The notes under the pieces are model-generated. The model had not been told where the DNA came from. It searched no databases and was given only the letters and a program-made list of their open reading frames with translations. Source: CAVRUD01 sp963724285 (lineage in GTDB: Bacteria; Chloroflexota; Chloroflexia; Thermomicrobiales; UBA6265). Taken from it: a DNA stretch of 64,000 nucleotides. Position 1 is the first letter of the stretch; every line of letters starts with the position of its first letter. The translations under genes and the position numbers were made by a program. Below are positions 26,922-37,172 of this stretch, in pieces. The stretch covers positions 451,584-515,583 of the forward strand of contig CAVRUD010000030.1 in assembly GCA_963724285.1 (NCBI GenBank), in the 5' to 3' direction.

Positions 26922-29627
26922 ATGCCAACGGAGCGCGCTGCCGTGGTCGCCAGAGGAGATGCGGGCGAGGCGGACTGGCTCTCGGCCACCGCCGCCGCGG
27001 CCCTGCTCGGCGTCAGTCAGCGCACGATCCGGCGCGCCATCGCCCGGGGCGTCCTGCCGGCCATCAAGCGCGCCGGCATCTACCGGATCGCGCCGGACGA
27101 CCTCACCCGCTTCCGAGGGCGGCGCGGGGGTGGGGACGAGATCCGGCATCTCCCCGTTCCGCCCCGGCTGGTCCCGTTGCCCGATCCCGTTCCCGCCCCC
27201 GGGATCCCGCCCTCCTTTGACCTGCCCCGCCAGCTGACCCCGCTGATCGGTCGGGCGCGTGAGCTCGCTATGGCGACGGCGGCGTTGCGGGACGGCGTCC
27301 GTCTCCTGACCCTGACCGGCCCCGGCGGCGTCGGCAAGACGCGCCTCGCCGTAGCGCTTGCCGAGACAGTGTCAGCGATCTTCCCGGACGGCGTCTGGTT
27401 CGTGCCGCTGGCGCCGGTCCATGACCCCGCCCTCGTCGGCGCCACCATCGCCGGGGCGCTCGGCGTGAGGGAGACCGGCGAGCGCCCCCTCATCGTCAGA
27501 CTGCGGGCTTTCCTGCGTGACAAGCAGGCCCTGCTGGTGTTGGACAACTTCGAGCACGTGCTGGTGGCGGCGCCGTTCGTGACGGAGTTATTGGCCACCT
27601 GCCCGCGGTTGGCGATTCTCACCACGAGTCGGGCGGTGCTGCGCCTGAGCGGTGAGCACAATCTCGTCGTGCCGTCGCTGGCGCTGCCGGATCTCACGCG
27701 GCCGCCCGCCCTCGCTTTGCTGAATGAGACGTCGGCGGTGCGTCTGTTCGTCGCACGGGCGCGGGCGGCGCGGGATGACTTCGTGCTCACCGACGACAAT
27801 GCGGCCGCGGTCGCCCAGATTTGCCACCGACTGGACGGGCTACCGCTGGCCATCGAACTGGCGGCGGCATGGAGCCGAATGCTGTCACCGACCGTGCTGC
27901 TGGCGGGGCTGGAGCGGCGGCTGCTGCTCCTGACCGGTGGTCCGCGCGATGTCCCGGCCCGCCTGCGGACGATGCGCGACGCCATCGCCTGGAGCCACGA
28001 CCTCCTCTCCGAGGAGGAACAGGCCCTCTTCCGCCACCTCGCCGTCTTCGTCGGCGGCTTTACCCTCGAGGCGGCCGGGGCTGTCGCCGGGGTCGGGGCA
28101 CCCTCTGGGACGCAGCCGGAGGCTGGAGGCCGCGTGACGGAGCACCTGGCGACCGCCGGCACGGGAGTACCCGACTCCTATCCCCCCGCGATAATCGACG
28201 GCCTCTCCTCCCTCGTCGACAAGAGCCTCATCCAGTTCAGCATCGGGCACCCAGGGGCGCCCTCCGGGCAAAGCACTCGTTACGGGATGCTGGAGACGAT
28301 CCGCGAGTTTGCGCTGGAGCAACTCGCGGGCAGCAGCGAGGAGGCGGCGACGCGGCGGCGGCACGCGGCTTATTTCCTGGCCATGGCGGAGGAGATCAGC
28401 CCGACGCTGACGGGACGGGAGCAAGGCCCGTCCTTCGCCCGCGTGGCGGCCGACCACGATAACCTGCGGGCAGCACTCCGCTGGGCGGAGACGAGCGGCG
28501 AGACGACGACCGTTCTGCGGCTGGTCGTCGCGCTCTGGCGCTTCTGGACGGTCCGCGGCCACCTGCAGGAGACGCAGGACCTCCTCGAGCGCGTAATCGC
28601 CGCCGCGGAAGGCGGCGACGTCCCCCGCTCGCTGCGCGCCGAAGCGTTCTACTGCCTCGGGCGCCTGGTCGCGCGCCACCGCGACTTCGCTCGGGCGACC
28701 GACCACCTCAAGGAGGCAGTGACGGTCTGGGAGGACTTGGACGACTGGGCTGGCGTGGCGCGTGCGACCTTCGTCCTCGGCGGACTCGCCGAGTCATTGG
28801 GCGACGACGGCCGCGCCACCGCGCACTATGAGGCGGCGCTCGCCCTCCACCGCCGCCTCGGCGATAGGCGGATGACAGCGCTGACCCTGGAGAACCTGGC
28901 CGACGCTGCCTACCGGCAGGGGCGGATCGAGCAGGCGGCGCCGCTCGCCGAGGAGGCGCTCGCGGCGAGCCGAGAGATCGACGACACCGCGATTCTGGTC
29001 CAGGCGATGGGCGGGGCCGCCCAGGTCGCCTGCGCGCGGGGCGACCTCGGCGGCGCGGGGCGACTCCTGCGGGAGGCGCTGACGCTGGGCGAAGCGCTGG
29101 GCTTCCGGATGGGCATCGCCGACGTGCTGTCGGGCTGCGCCGCGCTCGCCGCGGCCGGCGGGCAGGCGGAGCGGGCAACCCGTCTGCTCGGCGCGGCCGA
29201 CGCGATCCTCACGGCGATCGGCGAGCCGATCATCCTTCATCACGCGCAGCGGGCGCGGACGGAGGCAGTGGCGCGCGCCGCGCTGCCGGCCGAGGAGTTC
29301 ATGGCGGCCTGGTCGGCCGGCCAGACGCTGGAGGAGGCGGCCGCCATCGCCGAAGCGATCGCCGTGACCGACGATGCCATGACCGCAGCCACGACGGGCA
29401 CCGAGCCTGCGCCCATCGGCGCCCCAACCGCGCACGCGCACCTTACGCCGCGCGAACTGGAAGTGCTGCGCCTGCTGACCGAGGGCAGGGCGGACAAGGA
29501 GATCGCCGCCGCTCTCGGGATCGCCCGTGCTACCGCCACCAAGCATGTCGAGGCCATTCGGGGCAAGCTCGGCCTCCCCTCCCGCTCCGCTGCCGCCGCC
29601 TACGCCGTCCGCCACGGTCTCGTCTGA
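26922..29627 (+). CDS. STAND-ATPase LuxR-type regulator with N-terminal excisionase HTH
   Basis: 901 residues, unbroken. Residues about 17-65 form an excisionase/MerR-like helix-turn-helix (LSATAAAALLGVSQRTIRRA and IYRIAPDDLTRF). An NB-ARC ATPase follows: P-loop TGPGGVGKTRL at about 132-142, Walker B ALLVLDNFEHV, sensor ILTTSRAVLRL and CHRLDGLPLAIELAAA. Helical TPR-like repeats fill about 500-800, and a LuxR helix-turn-helix (LTPRELEVLRLLTEGRADKE) ends the protein. ATG 26922 follows GGGAGGC. These proteins integrate an unknown signal and activate transcription on ATP binding. Having DNA-binding domains at both ends is unusual. Confidence 0.9.
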   Translation: MPTERAAVVARGDAGEADWLSATAAAALLGVSQRTIRRAIARGVLPAIKRAGIYRIAPDDLTRFRGRRGGGDEIRHLPVPPRLVPLPDPVPAPGIPPSFDLPRQLTPLIGRARELAMATAALRDGVRLLTLTGPGGVGKTRLAVALAETVSAIFPDGVWFVPLAPVHDPALVGATIAGALGVRETGERPLIVRLRAFLRDKQALLVLDNFEHVLVAAPFVTELLATCPRLAILTTSRAVLRLSGEHNLVVPSLALPDLTRPPALALLNETSAVRLFVARARAARDDFVLTDDNAAAVAQICHRLDGLPLAIELAAAWSRMLSPTVLLAGLERRLLLLTGGPRDVPARLRTMRDAIAWSHDLLSEEEQALFRHLAVFVGGFTLEAAGAVAGVGAPSGTQPEAGGRVTEHLATAGTGVPDSYPPAIIDGLSSLVDKSLIQFSIGHPGAPSGQSTRYGMLETIREFALEQLAGSSEEAATRRRHAAYFLAMAEEISPTLTGREQGPSFARVAADHDNLRAALRWAETSGETTTVLRLVVALWRFWTVRGHLQETQDLLERVIAAAEGGDVPRSLRAEAFYCLGRLVARHRDFARATDHLKEAVTVWEDLDDWAGVARATFVLGGLAESLGDDGRATAHYEAALALHRRLGDRRMTALTLENLADAAYRQGRIEQAAPLAEEALAASREIDDTAILVQAMGGAAQVACARGDLGGAGRLLREALTLGEALGFRMGIADVLSGCAALAAAGGQAERATRLLGAADAILTAIGEPIILHHAQRARTEAVARAALPAEEFMAAWSAGQTLEEAAAIAEAIAVTDDAMTAATTGTEPAPIGAPTAHAHLTPRELEVLRLLTEGRADKEIAAALGIARATATKHVEAIRGKLGLPSRSAAAAYAVRHGLV

Positions 29628-29984
29628 CGACCCGAGGCGGCCCCCAAGCCTACCAACGACCTTTTCCGTATGCGGCGTGGGTCGATTCACCCTGCGACTG
29701 CCATCAGCGTCGGGCTCGAAGCGTCCGCGTCCAACGCCCCGTCGCAATGGGCCAGCAGCGACGCCGCCGCTGCCGCTCGCCGGTGACTGACACCGACCGT
29801 ATACGCACTATTCCGTATGACTGTTGATCCCAATTGAAGAGAAATCGGCATAGACAACGACCGACCAGTCCTTAGCATACGAAGCAGAACTGAAACCGGG
29901 TGACGGGCGCCCGCGGCAGCGATCTGCCTGCCGCGGGCGGGGAGCGGTTTTCGCACCCCGCGACCGGCGGCGGGAGGGAGCGTG
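29628..29984. other. Gap before the Cys-rich gene, with a 12-base hairpin
   Basis: No gene was seen. A perfect inverted repeat, CGCCCGCGGCAG at 29908-29919 against 29928-29939 (8-base loop), lies 45 bases ahead of the Cys-rich gene start. It could be a terminator for the upstream regulator or a structure in the downstream mRNA leader; there is no T tract. Confidence 0.5.
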
Positions 29985-31882
29985 ATGGACGAACATCGCT
30001 TCGACGACCTGGCACGACGGCTCGCGGCCGGGACTTCCCGCCGCGGACTTCTCAAGGTGGCGCTGGCCGGTCTGGCCGGCGGGGTGAGCGGTCGGAGTAG
30101 CCTTCGGAACGCCGCAGCCGCTCCGAAGGTCGGGGTCTGCCATCGGACCGGCTCGGCCACCAACCCCTTGGTCTACATCGAGGTCGACGACAGCGCGGTG
30201 CCCGAACACCGCGCCCACGGCGACGCGATCGGCGTCGATCTGGCAACGGACGTCAACAATTGCGGCGCCTGTGGCGTCGTCTGCCCCGCCGCGACTGACC
30301 CCTGCCAGGTGGTGGCGTGTCTCAACGGGGCATGCGGCTTCGTGGCGGCGGCGAGCAGCACGGTCTGCCGCCCCGCGGCCGGGCCGTGCGACGTCGAGGA
30401 GGTCTGCGACGGGACCTCGCTGGCCTGCCCGGCCAACGCCTTCCAGCCCGCCACCCACGTCTGTCGCCCGGCGGCCGGTCCCTGTGATCTGGCCGAAACC
30501 TGTACCGGCACGGGACCAGACTGCCCAGCCGACCTCTTCGCGCCGGCTACCCAGGTCTGCCGGCCGGCGGCCGGGGCGTGCGACGTCGAGGAGCTGTGCA
30601 CGGGGAGCTCGGCGGACTGCCCCGCCGATCTGTTCCAGCCGACCACGGTCCAGTGCCGGGAGGGGAGTTGCGCCAACGGCGTGGTCACCTCGCCGGCGAA
30701 CTGCCCCGGCGACGGACCAACCTGCCCAGCAACGCAGTCCCAGACCTGCGGTGGGTACGCCTGCGACGGTACGGGCTGTCGGACATCTTGCTCCGACGAC
30801 AGCCACTGCGCCGCCGGCCACCACTGCGACGGCGGCCAGTGCGTACCCGATGAAGGGCTCGGCGCCGCCTGCGACGCGGACGGGGACTGCACGAGCGGGT
30901 TCTGCGTCAACGGTATCTGCTGCAACGCGCGCTGTGCCGGCGAGTGCGTCCAGTGCACGGCGGCGACGGGAGGTATCTGCACCACGGCAACCGCTGGGAC
31001 GACATGTGGCTCGGGCGGCGGCCGGGAATGCTGCGACGGGATCTGCTGCGGGGATGGCGAGAGTTGTGTTGGGACGACGTGCCAGGCGACGTGCCTGCCG
31101 GTTCAGTCGACCTGCAATCCGGACCTCGGCGGAGCCGAGTGCTGCCAGAACGAGCCGACGTTCTGCCATGAAACCGCCTGCGGCGCGTCGCAGTGCTGTC
31201 ATCCCGGCGGCGGTTTCTGCAACGGCGACGCCTGCGACTGCTGCGAGGACATGATCTGCGACGGGCTGCCGTTCGGCATTTGCTGTCAACCCGCAGGAAC
31301 CTCCTGCACCCTCCTTCCCGGTGGTGGGAGCCACTGCTGTTCCGGCAACCGCTGCCTCCCAAGGGGACCGCTCGGGTTAGAGGAGTGCGTACCCTGCGTT
31401 GGCGACTACACCAGTCCCGGCTCGTGCGACTCCAACGGTGACTGCTGCAGCGGCTACTGCCATCCCGGCACCGGCTTCTGCTGCCGGACGCAAGGGGCGC
31501 CGTGCTCCAGGATCGGCGCCCTTGGGCGGCGAGTGCTGCCTGCAGCACGGTCTGACCTGCAGCGGCGAGAACGGCTCCTGCGTCCCGTGCCGGAGCCTGG
31601 GAGAGACCTGCGAGGGGACGGGTACCGAGAGCACCTGCTGCGTGGGGAGCCGTTGCGAGAACGGACGATGCGTCCAGGACTCCTGCCAGGGTCCTCGGGG
31701 CGCCGTGCCAGCACGACAGCGTCTGTTGCGCCGAGTTCGGCTTCCGGTGCTACGTCGACCTCGGTGTTTGCGTCCAGGGCTGCCTAACCGAGGGGATGCC
31801 GTGCGGCGCCTTGAACGTCGGCTGCTGCGAAGGGATGGCCTGCGAACCGCCCAACCCCACCGGCGTCTGCGTACGACTTTGA
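29985..31882 (+). CDS. Tat-exported Cys-rich protein with disintegrin-like repeats, two frameshifts
   Basis: About 630 residues. A Tat signal (TSRRGLLKVALAGLAGG at about 18-34) precedes a mature part with very many Cys. Three repeats of about 38 residues, each with CRPAAGPCDVEEVCDGTS-type sequence then CPAN/CPAD, resemble the disintegrin/ADAM cysteine pattern seen in some bacterial surface proteins. Later blocks (CDADGDCTSGFCVNGICCN, CCHPGGGFCNGDACDCC) are EGF- or dickkopf-like knots. The frame breaks near 31510 and 31700 and ends CEGMACEPPNPTGVCVRL at TGA 31880-31882. ATG 29985 follows GGGAGGGAG. Probably a disulfide-rich secreted or wall-associated protein of unknown role. Confidence 0.8.
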
Positions 31883-32316
31883 TATCGAACAGGCCCGCGG
31901 TATGGTTCAGATCTTCTCGCGTCTGCTTCTTCACCGACGAGCAGACCGAAGCGCCGCACATGGTGGTGGGTATGGCGACGGCGTTCACAGTTGAACAGCA
32001 GGAACTCACGACGGACGAGCATGCGACCCCGTGAGCAGAACCTGCGAGCGGTTCACTTCCGATGTTGGGTCTCTTGCCTCCGACTGTCCGCCTCACGCGG
32101 CCCCGCCTCATCCAGGCATGAGGCGAGGCCCGCCGGACGCTGAGAAGAAAGGCCATCGCGGCGGCCGGCGGCTCCACGTCGGTCAGCAGGTGTACGGGGC
32201 GGTACAGATTCCAGCGCCGCACCCTCGGCTGGGTCACCGCGGCGTAGACCAACGCGGCACATGCCTCTTCGCAAGGCCGCACAGGTCCGCCGTTCCTCGT
32301 CTGGCTGGCTTCGTCC
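31883..32316. other. Gap with no recognised gene
   Basis: Between the Cys-rich gene and the convergent MBL-fold gene. Short open frames exist on both strands but lack ribosome sites and family resemblance. No clear repeat or hairpin was found. Confidence 0.45.
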
Positions 32317-33798
32317 TTAGCGCACCACGTAGTCGATGAAGAGGTCGCCTACCGTGATGCCGCTGTTTTCGCGCGCCTCGATCCAGGCCGCGGGCAATGG
32401 CGGCGGCGGTGGATCGCCGGTGGCCTCCGGCCAACCGGTGTCCGAACGCAAGACGCGCCCGCGCGTCTTTTCGATCAGCCGCGTGTAGAGCGCGGACGCG
32501 GGCATGTCCCACTTGTGGGGACGCTTGTTCAGCGCGACCTTGCGGTCGACCGGGATCATCGCCACGAGATCGGGGTGTTCCATGGCTTCGAGGCCGTGCT
32601 CGTTCAGCGTCGCGTTGTGACTGGCGTGATGCCCGACCTTGTAGAAGACCGTTTGCTTCAGCAGATCGTCTGACCGCACGGTGCGGGTCGCGCCCGCCTC
32701 GGTGACGGTGAACTCGACCGTCTGCCACGAGCGCCAGTTGCCTAACTGAGCATCGGCCGGCAGCAAGAGCACACGGCCGTCGCCGATCAGCTCGATCGCC
32801 AGGACCAAGCTCGTGTTGTTGGTCGCGTTGTCGAGCTGAAGCGCGAGGTCTTCGAGGGCTCGAATCCACTCCAGGTCGATCCGTCGCCACGCCTCATAAT
32901 CGTTGTCGTAGGTCTCCTCAAAGTATCGCTTGCGCTCCGCGTCCTCGAGCTCGATGCGAAAGCCGTCGTCGAATGGCACGCCCGCGTCGAACTCTTCACG
33001 CTCCTCGCTGCTCAATTGGTTGCGGTAGTTGGAAAGGCTCAGATTGGAGCCGACGAATCCAAGCGTGCGACCGAGGTCGCGGCCCATCGCGGCCGCAAGG
33101 TGGTAGAGCTCAGGCGAGTGGTGATCGCCCAGCTCGCCGAGGGCGGCCTCGCTCCGGGGCGGCCCGAGGACATAGAAACGGATGCCCCGCAGCCAGGCCG
33201 GCTCGATTACGCGTCCGGGTGAGAGAAACTTGGTCTGCTCCTTCCCGCGCGAGGTGACGTAGCTCATGGCCGCCTGGACCGTATTGGCGAGACCGTCCGC
33301 CGCCAGCACGCCCTCCGCACCAGGGTCGCCGCTGAACTCCAGCAATTCGCCGACGGCCGCGCCGATGGCGCGAAACTCGGCGTCCGACTGTACCTGCTGA
33401 TTGGCGCTCAGGGCATTGACGGCAAGCTGAAGGGATCGCCTGAGATCGCCGGCGTACTTCTTGACATTTCTTGCCAGGGGATCCACTGGATTCTCCGTCC
33501 AGGCGGCCCAGACGCGATCGACCTGGAAGGTGTCGAAGAGTTCCTTCTGGCTTCTGAAGCCGGAGACGTGATCTTGGTGCTCATGGGTCGCTATCAGGAG
33601 ATGAAGATGCCCGTCGGTTTCCGCGGCGATATCGGCCACGACATCATCCAGGCGAACCTTGGTCGTTGTCGCGCCAATCGAGCCGCAGTCGACGAGCATG
33701 TGGACGGGTGTTGGCCCGGTGTAGAAGGTCAGCAAGAAACAATCGCCGAGCCCCTGACGGTACATGCGGACGCGAATCTTCGGGTCACTCTCTGCCAT
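32317..33798 (-). CDS. Metallo-beta-lactamase-fold hydrolase (ComEC-like MBL)
   Basis: 493 residues. The metal motif THEHQDH is at residues 71-77 (HxHxDH), preceded by GDCFLLTFY and MLVDCGSIG as in ComEC/RelE-like MBL enzymes. Further ligands are in RVLLLPADAQLG (Asp) and FYKVGHHASHN (His). A long insert of about 200 residues separates the two halves. No signal peptide. It is the last gene of a minus-strand set with a metallopeptidase and a DUF2278 protein. Such MBL proteins may cleave nucleic acids or phosphodiesters; the substrate is unknown. Confidence 0.85.
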   Translation of the reverse strand: MAESDPKIRVRMYRQGLGDCFLLTFYTGPTPVHMLVDCGSIGATTTKVRLDDVVADIAAETDGHLHLLIATHEHQDHVSGFRSQKELFDTFQVDRVWAAWTENPVDPLARNVKKYAGDLRRSLQLAVNALSANQQVQSDAEFRAIGAAVGELLEFSGDPGAEGVLAADGLANTVQAAMSYVTSRGKEQTKFLSPGRVIEPAWLRGIRFYVLGPPRSEAALGELGDHHSPELYHLAAAMGRDLGRTLGFVGSNLSLSNYRNQLSSEEREEFDAGVPFDDGFRIELEDAERKRYFEETYDNDYEAWRRIDLEWIRALEDLALQLDNATNNTSLVLAIELIGDGRVLLLPADAQLGNWRSWQTVEFTVTEAGATRTVRSDDLLKQTVFYKVGHHASHNATLNEHGLEAMEHPDLVAMIPVDRKVALNKRPHKWDMPASALYTRLIEKTRGRVLRSDTGWPEATGDPPPPPLPAAWIEARENSGITVGDLFIDYVVR

Positions 33799-33859
33799 AT
33801 CTCCTCCGGGCGGCGGCTGGCCTGACCGCCTGAGCGCGCGTCATCGCCGGCGAGCGCCG

Positions 33860-35722
33860 CTACACGCCGCGGTGCAGCAGGGCGAACGGCTCGGGCAGGT
33901 TATCGATATCAGGCGGGCCGAAGTAGGTTGTGCGGGCCGAGGCCAGCGCGAACCGCTGGGCGAACTCGTGTTGCCGCCTGGGGCGCGTCTTGCTGGTGAT
34001 CGGTTTCCGGATGCAGTAGGCGATCTCATTGCGGTCGAGGTCGACCACCACCGTGCTGCCGCCTTCGAAGCGCGATGGCGTCTCCGTCAGGTTCCGCTCT
34101 TCCTGGGTGATCTGGATGATCGCTTGCAGCAGCAATCTGCCACCGGGTCCGACCCGCCGGCTGAAATGCAACGAGTGAATCTCGAAGGGGTCGTCCGGGT
34201 CGGGACGCAGCCCGAGGAACTCGCGGTCGCGGGCCGCATCGAGTGAGTGGTCGAAGTGGCGCTTCAAGCGACTGTGCAGGGCGATCCGCATTTGGCGCGC
34301 CTGGTGGAATAGTTCCTCTCGTGACCCTGCATACAACTGCCGGTGGCCGAAGTCGCGGAGGTCGCACAGGATCTCGCTCAACTCGGCCGATGGTTGTGTC
34401 GGGTCATTGCGCGGGCTGCGCCAGATCAGATTTTCGACGGAGAGCGTGCGTAATGAGCGTGGATAGATGCCACGTCCGCGGAAGGCCTCGACGAAGGCGA
34501 CGCGATACCGATGCTGGTCGTCGGGTACGAGGTCGACATCGGCGGTGATGATGGCGCGGAGGTATTCGCCGAAGGTGAGGTCGACCGGGGGACAGTAGTC
34601 CAGTGCCCGCACGCACATCGTCAGGACGTGATCGGCCGACTTACTTGCCTCGTCGGCCAGCCGCTTGACCAGATCGGGGTGGATATCGCCGGCGGGCAGT
34701 ACGCCAGTGCCGCCGGTGACGAGCCGGTAGAGGTCGGCAACGCGGGCGTTGTAGATCAACAGGAAGGCGTCGAAGACCGCCGCGACCAGGATGGCGCCGC
34801 GCCGGTGCGGCTCGAAGGTGTTTTCGTACTCCGTTGGGTCGCGCGGGTGTGGTTCCCACGTTTTCGACTCGGGATTGAACCGCCCGATCGCATCGCGCAG
34901 CGCGCTTCGCTCGCCCGTGGCGCGGCCGAATTGGCCCGCGAGCTGCCCGAGCAACGTTTCTTGCGACCTGATGTTGCCGCGCGAGCGGGCGATCTGATGG
35001 ATGAGGACCTCGGGAAAGGTGAAATGCTGGAAGAGGGCCACGACGTCGGCGAAGGCCTCGTGGAAGGCGAGCATGTCCGGGTTCGTCGCGTGGTTGAGTC
35101 GGCGATGGATGCCGTCGAGCAGGGCGTGTGTCGTCTCGTGCGCGATGATGTCGTGCGAGAGACAGGTGAAGACCATGCTGCCGGCGATGTGATCGCTCGC
35201 GGGGCCGCCGAGGGCCGGGAAGTAGCCGAAGATCAGCGACTTCTTGGCCGGGCTGTAGAAGGCATTTGGTTCGCGGAGCCCATGGGGATAGATGCGTAGT
35301 CGCTGGACGTAGAGGGAGTCGTCGCGGGGCTCATCGGGGTCCGGGTTCGGACGGGGCGACCAGAGGGCAGGACGCCCGAGCGCGCGCTCGAAGTTGTCGA
35401 TCGTGAGACGGGCTACCGCGTAGACCATCTGTTGGTGGAACTGCGGTGTACCTTCGCTCGGCGGCAGACCGTCCTGCGCCAGCAGGCTTGGGTCGTTGAG
35501 GTCGACCGGCTCGTAGAAGCACTTGCTCATCGGATCGTAGTCGACCACCTCCAGGTACTCATCGGTCGGACCACGTGTCAACTCAACGTCCCAGGGGATC
35601 TTGAGCACGATTTCGCTGATGGGTGCGGTCTCGAATCGCTGGGCGAGGCCAGGATCGATTGCATAGCACCGGAGTTGCCGGGAATTGAGCTTCGGAATGT
35701 ATCTCGGCTTCTCGGAATCCAT
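33860..35722 (-). CDS. Gluzincin zinc metallopeptidase (thermolysin-like core)
   Basis: 620 residues. HETTH at 195-199 is the zinc motif, with the third ligand Glu in HEAFADVV about 25 residues later, the thermolysin-clan arrangement. Around it are MVFTCLSHDIIAHETTHALL and MLAFHEAFADVVALFQHF. The C-terminal ~200 residues have no recognised family. No signal peptide, so it probably works in the cytosol or leaves by a non-classical route. Start ATG 35722. Middle gene of the three-gene minus-strand set; the MBL gene follows 61 bases later. Confidence 0.85.
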   Translation of the reverse strand: MDSEKPRYIPKLNSRQLRCYAIDPGLAQRFETAPISEIVLKIPWDVELTRGPTDEYLEVVDYDPMSKCFYEPVDLNDPSLLAQDGLPPSEGTPQFHQQMVYAVARLTIDNFERALGRPALWSPRPNPDPDEPRDDSLYVQRLRIYPHGLREPNAFYSPAKKSLIFGYFPALGGPASDHIAGSMVFTCLSHDIIAHETTHALLDGIHRRLNHATNPDMLAFHEAFADVVALFQHFTFPEVLIHQIARSRGNIRSQETLLGQLAGQFGRATGERSALRDAIGRFNPESKTWEPHPRDPTEYENTFEPHRRGAILVAAVFDAFLLIYNARVADLYRLVTGGTGVLPAGDIHPDLVKRLADEASKSADHVLTMCVRALDYCPPVDLTFGEYLRAIITADVDLVPDDQHRYRVAFVEAFRGRGIYPRSLRTLSVENLIWRSPRNDPTQPSAELSEILCDLRDFGHRQLYAGSREELFHQARQMRIALHSRLKRHFDHSLDAARDREFLGLRPDPDDPFEIHSLHFSRRVGPGGRLLLQAIIQITQEERNLTETPSRFEGGSTVVVDLDRNEIAYCIRKPITSKTRPRRQHEFAQRFALASARTTYFGPPDIDNLPEPFALLHRGV

Positions 35723-35796
35723 CGGTCACCTCACTCGGTGAGCGCTCGCTGGCTTCGGCAGGAGAGCGGGGTGCGGTGATCCCGGCGACAGCCAGG

Positions 35797-36825
35797 CTAG
35801 AAGGCGATGGTCCAGCCTTCGCGCGCCGCCTGCTGCCGGGTGTATGAGACGCCATGCACCTTCAAGCCGGGCGGGTTCAGCAGGGTGATGATCCCACCCT
35901 GGTTGCCCAGTTGCACCGGTGGGGTCACGCGCACGACCATCGTCGCGCCGGCCGCGATCGTGCCGGAGAGGCGCTGCTTGTTCTTGAGCCGGTCCGCGAT
36001 GGTCCAGCCGGTCAGATCGATCGCGGAGGCTGAGGTGTTGAGCAGGGTGACCGTCTCGGGCTCCGGCGCCGGGCCGGTTGGGTTGACCAGAGCGGCCACG
36101 ATGCGGACGATGAGGTCCGGCTCGTTCGGCCCGATCCCACCGGGTTCTGGGAGATCCGGTCTAGTGGGCGTTGTCGGCTCGATCCGGGTGCCGGTGCCCT
36201 CCTGGGTGTGCCAGGCCTGCGACTGGAACTTGAGGAAGACGCCGACCCAGCGCTGCTCGCTGGGGAAGTGCAGGAGCAGGGCACCATCCTGCCAGACCCC
36301 ATTTTGCCAGGCGAAGTCGGGGTGATTGCCCTGGTTCATGTGGATATCGTGGATACCGTTGCCGGGTTTGAAGCCGAAGATCTTGTCCTTCTGGGCCTCG
36401 GGTCCCCAGCGCTCGCCGAAGGCATAGACGAGTGCCTCCTCATCGGCCATCGCTGACTGGACGTGCTTGTCCAACTCCTCGTTCAGGTCGTTGTTGAGTC
36501 CGGGAATATCGAAGGCAAGGGGGCGCATGCGGGTGCGGTCGAAGAGGTTGCCGCGGATGAAATCCAGCGCCACGCCACTAGGCTCGTTGTCGAGGGGCGT
36601 GAAGCCAAGCGCCAGGTCCGGCAGGAGGGCGGTGACAGGGTGCACGAAGGCGGGATCGACGAGGTACTCCAACTCGGAAGGGGCGAGTTTCGATTTCACG
36701 TTGACGGCGATGCGATAGTCGGTGTCGTCGTCGATGATGTGGACCTGGTAGTGGGGGTTGTTCGCCTGGGCCAATCGCCGCTGGATGGCTCGCCCTTTGA
36801 GTACGCCGTATCTGGTGAGCGGCAT
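35797..36825 (-). CDS. DUF2278 protein with C-terminal lamin-tail domain
   Basis: About 342 residues. The N-terminal DUF2278 part begins PLTRYGVLKGRAIQRRLAQA, with HYQVHIIDDDTDYRIAVNVK and GIHDIHMNQGNHPDFAWQNG, its characteristic histidine-rich stretch. After a Pro-rich linker (about 225-240) comes a lamin-tail-like Ig domain: VTLLNTSASAIDLTGWTIAD and GGIITLLNPPGLKVHGVSYT. The family contains uncharacterised, possibly phosphoesterase- or nuclease-like proteins. ATG 36825 after AAAGG. First gene of the metallopeptidase/MBL set. Confidence 0.85.
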   Translation of the reverse strand: MPLTRYGVLKGRAIQRRLAQANNPHYQVHIIDDDTDYRIAVNVKSKLAPSELEYLVDPAFVHPVTALLPDLALGFTPLDNEPSGVALDFIRGNLFDRTRMRPLAFDIPGLNNDLNEELDKHVQSAMADEEALVYAFGERWGPEAQKDKIFGFKPGNGIHDIHMNQGNHPDFAWQNGVWQDGALLLHFPSEQRWVGVFLKFQSQAWHTQEGTGTRIEPTTPTRPDLPEPGGIGPNEPDLIVRIVAALVNPTGPAPEPETVTLLNTSASAIDLTGWTIADRLKNKQRLSGTIAAGATMVVRVTPPVQLGNQGGIITLLNPPGLKVHGVSYTRQQAAREGWTIAF

Positions 36826-37172
36826 TGCATGAACCTTTCTCAAGCATCTTCGCGTGAAGATGCCCAAGGGTCGATCGCGGGCAGGTGCGCAGCCAGCGGA
36901 AACGGAGCAGGAACGTTTGCGGGACGAGGGAGCGGCCTGGCTCCATCGGCTGGCTCGACGACGGATGGGGCGGGACTTGCCGCCGCCTGGCGGCGACTCG
37001 AACCCATGACCGGGTGGCGCGCGTGACGATACTCAGCACACTAGCATGGCGGTCAAACAATAGATATTCGTAGTTCTACGGATCCAGGGTGATCGAGACG
37101 CTTAACAGAGATCAGAAGCCACACATGTTCGCTTGATTAACCGAACTCGCCTCGATCGAGCGAATGGGATCT

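Noticed and set aside
29808..31334. 508-residue open frame on the minus strand opposite the Cys-rich gene
   Set aside because: High-GC mirror of a real plus-strand gene; low-complexity composition and no ribosome site or family resemblance.
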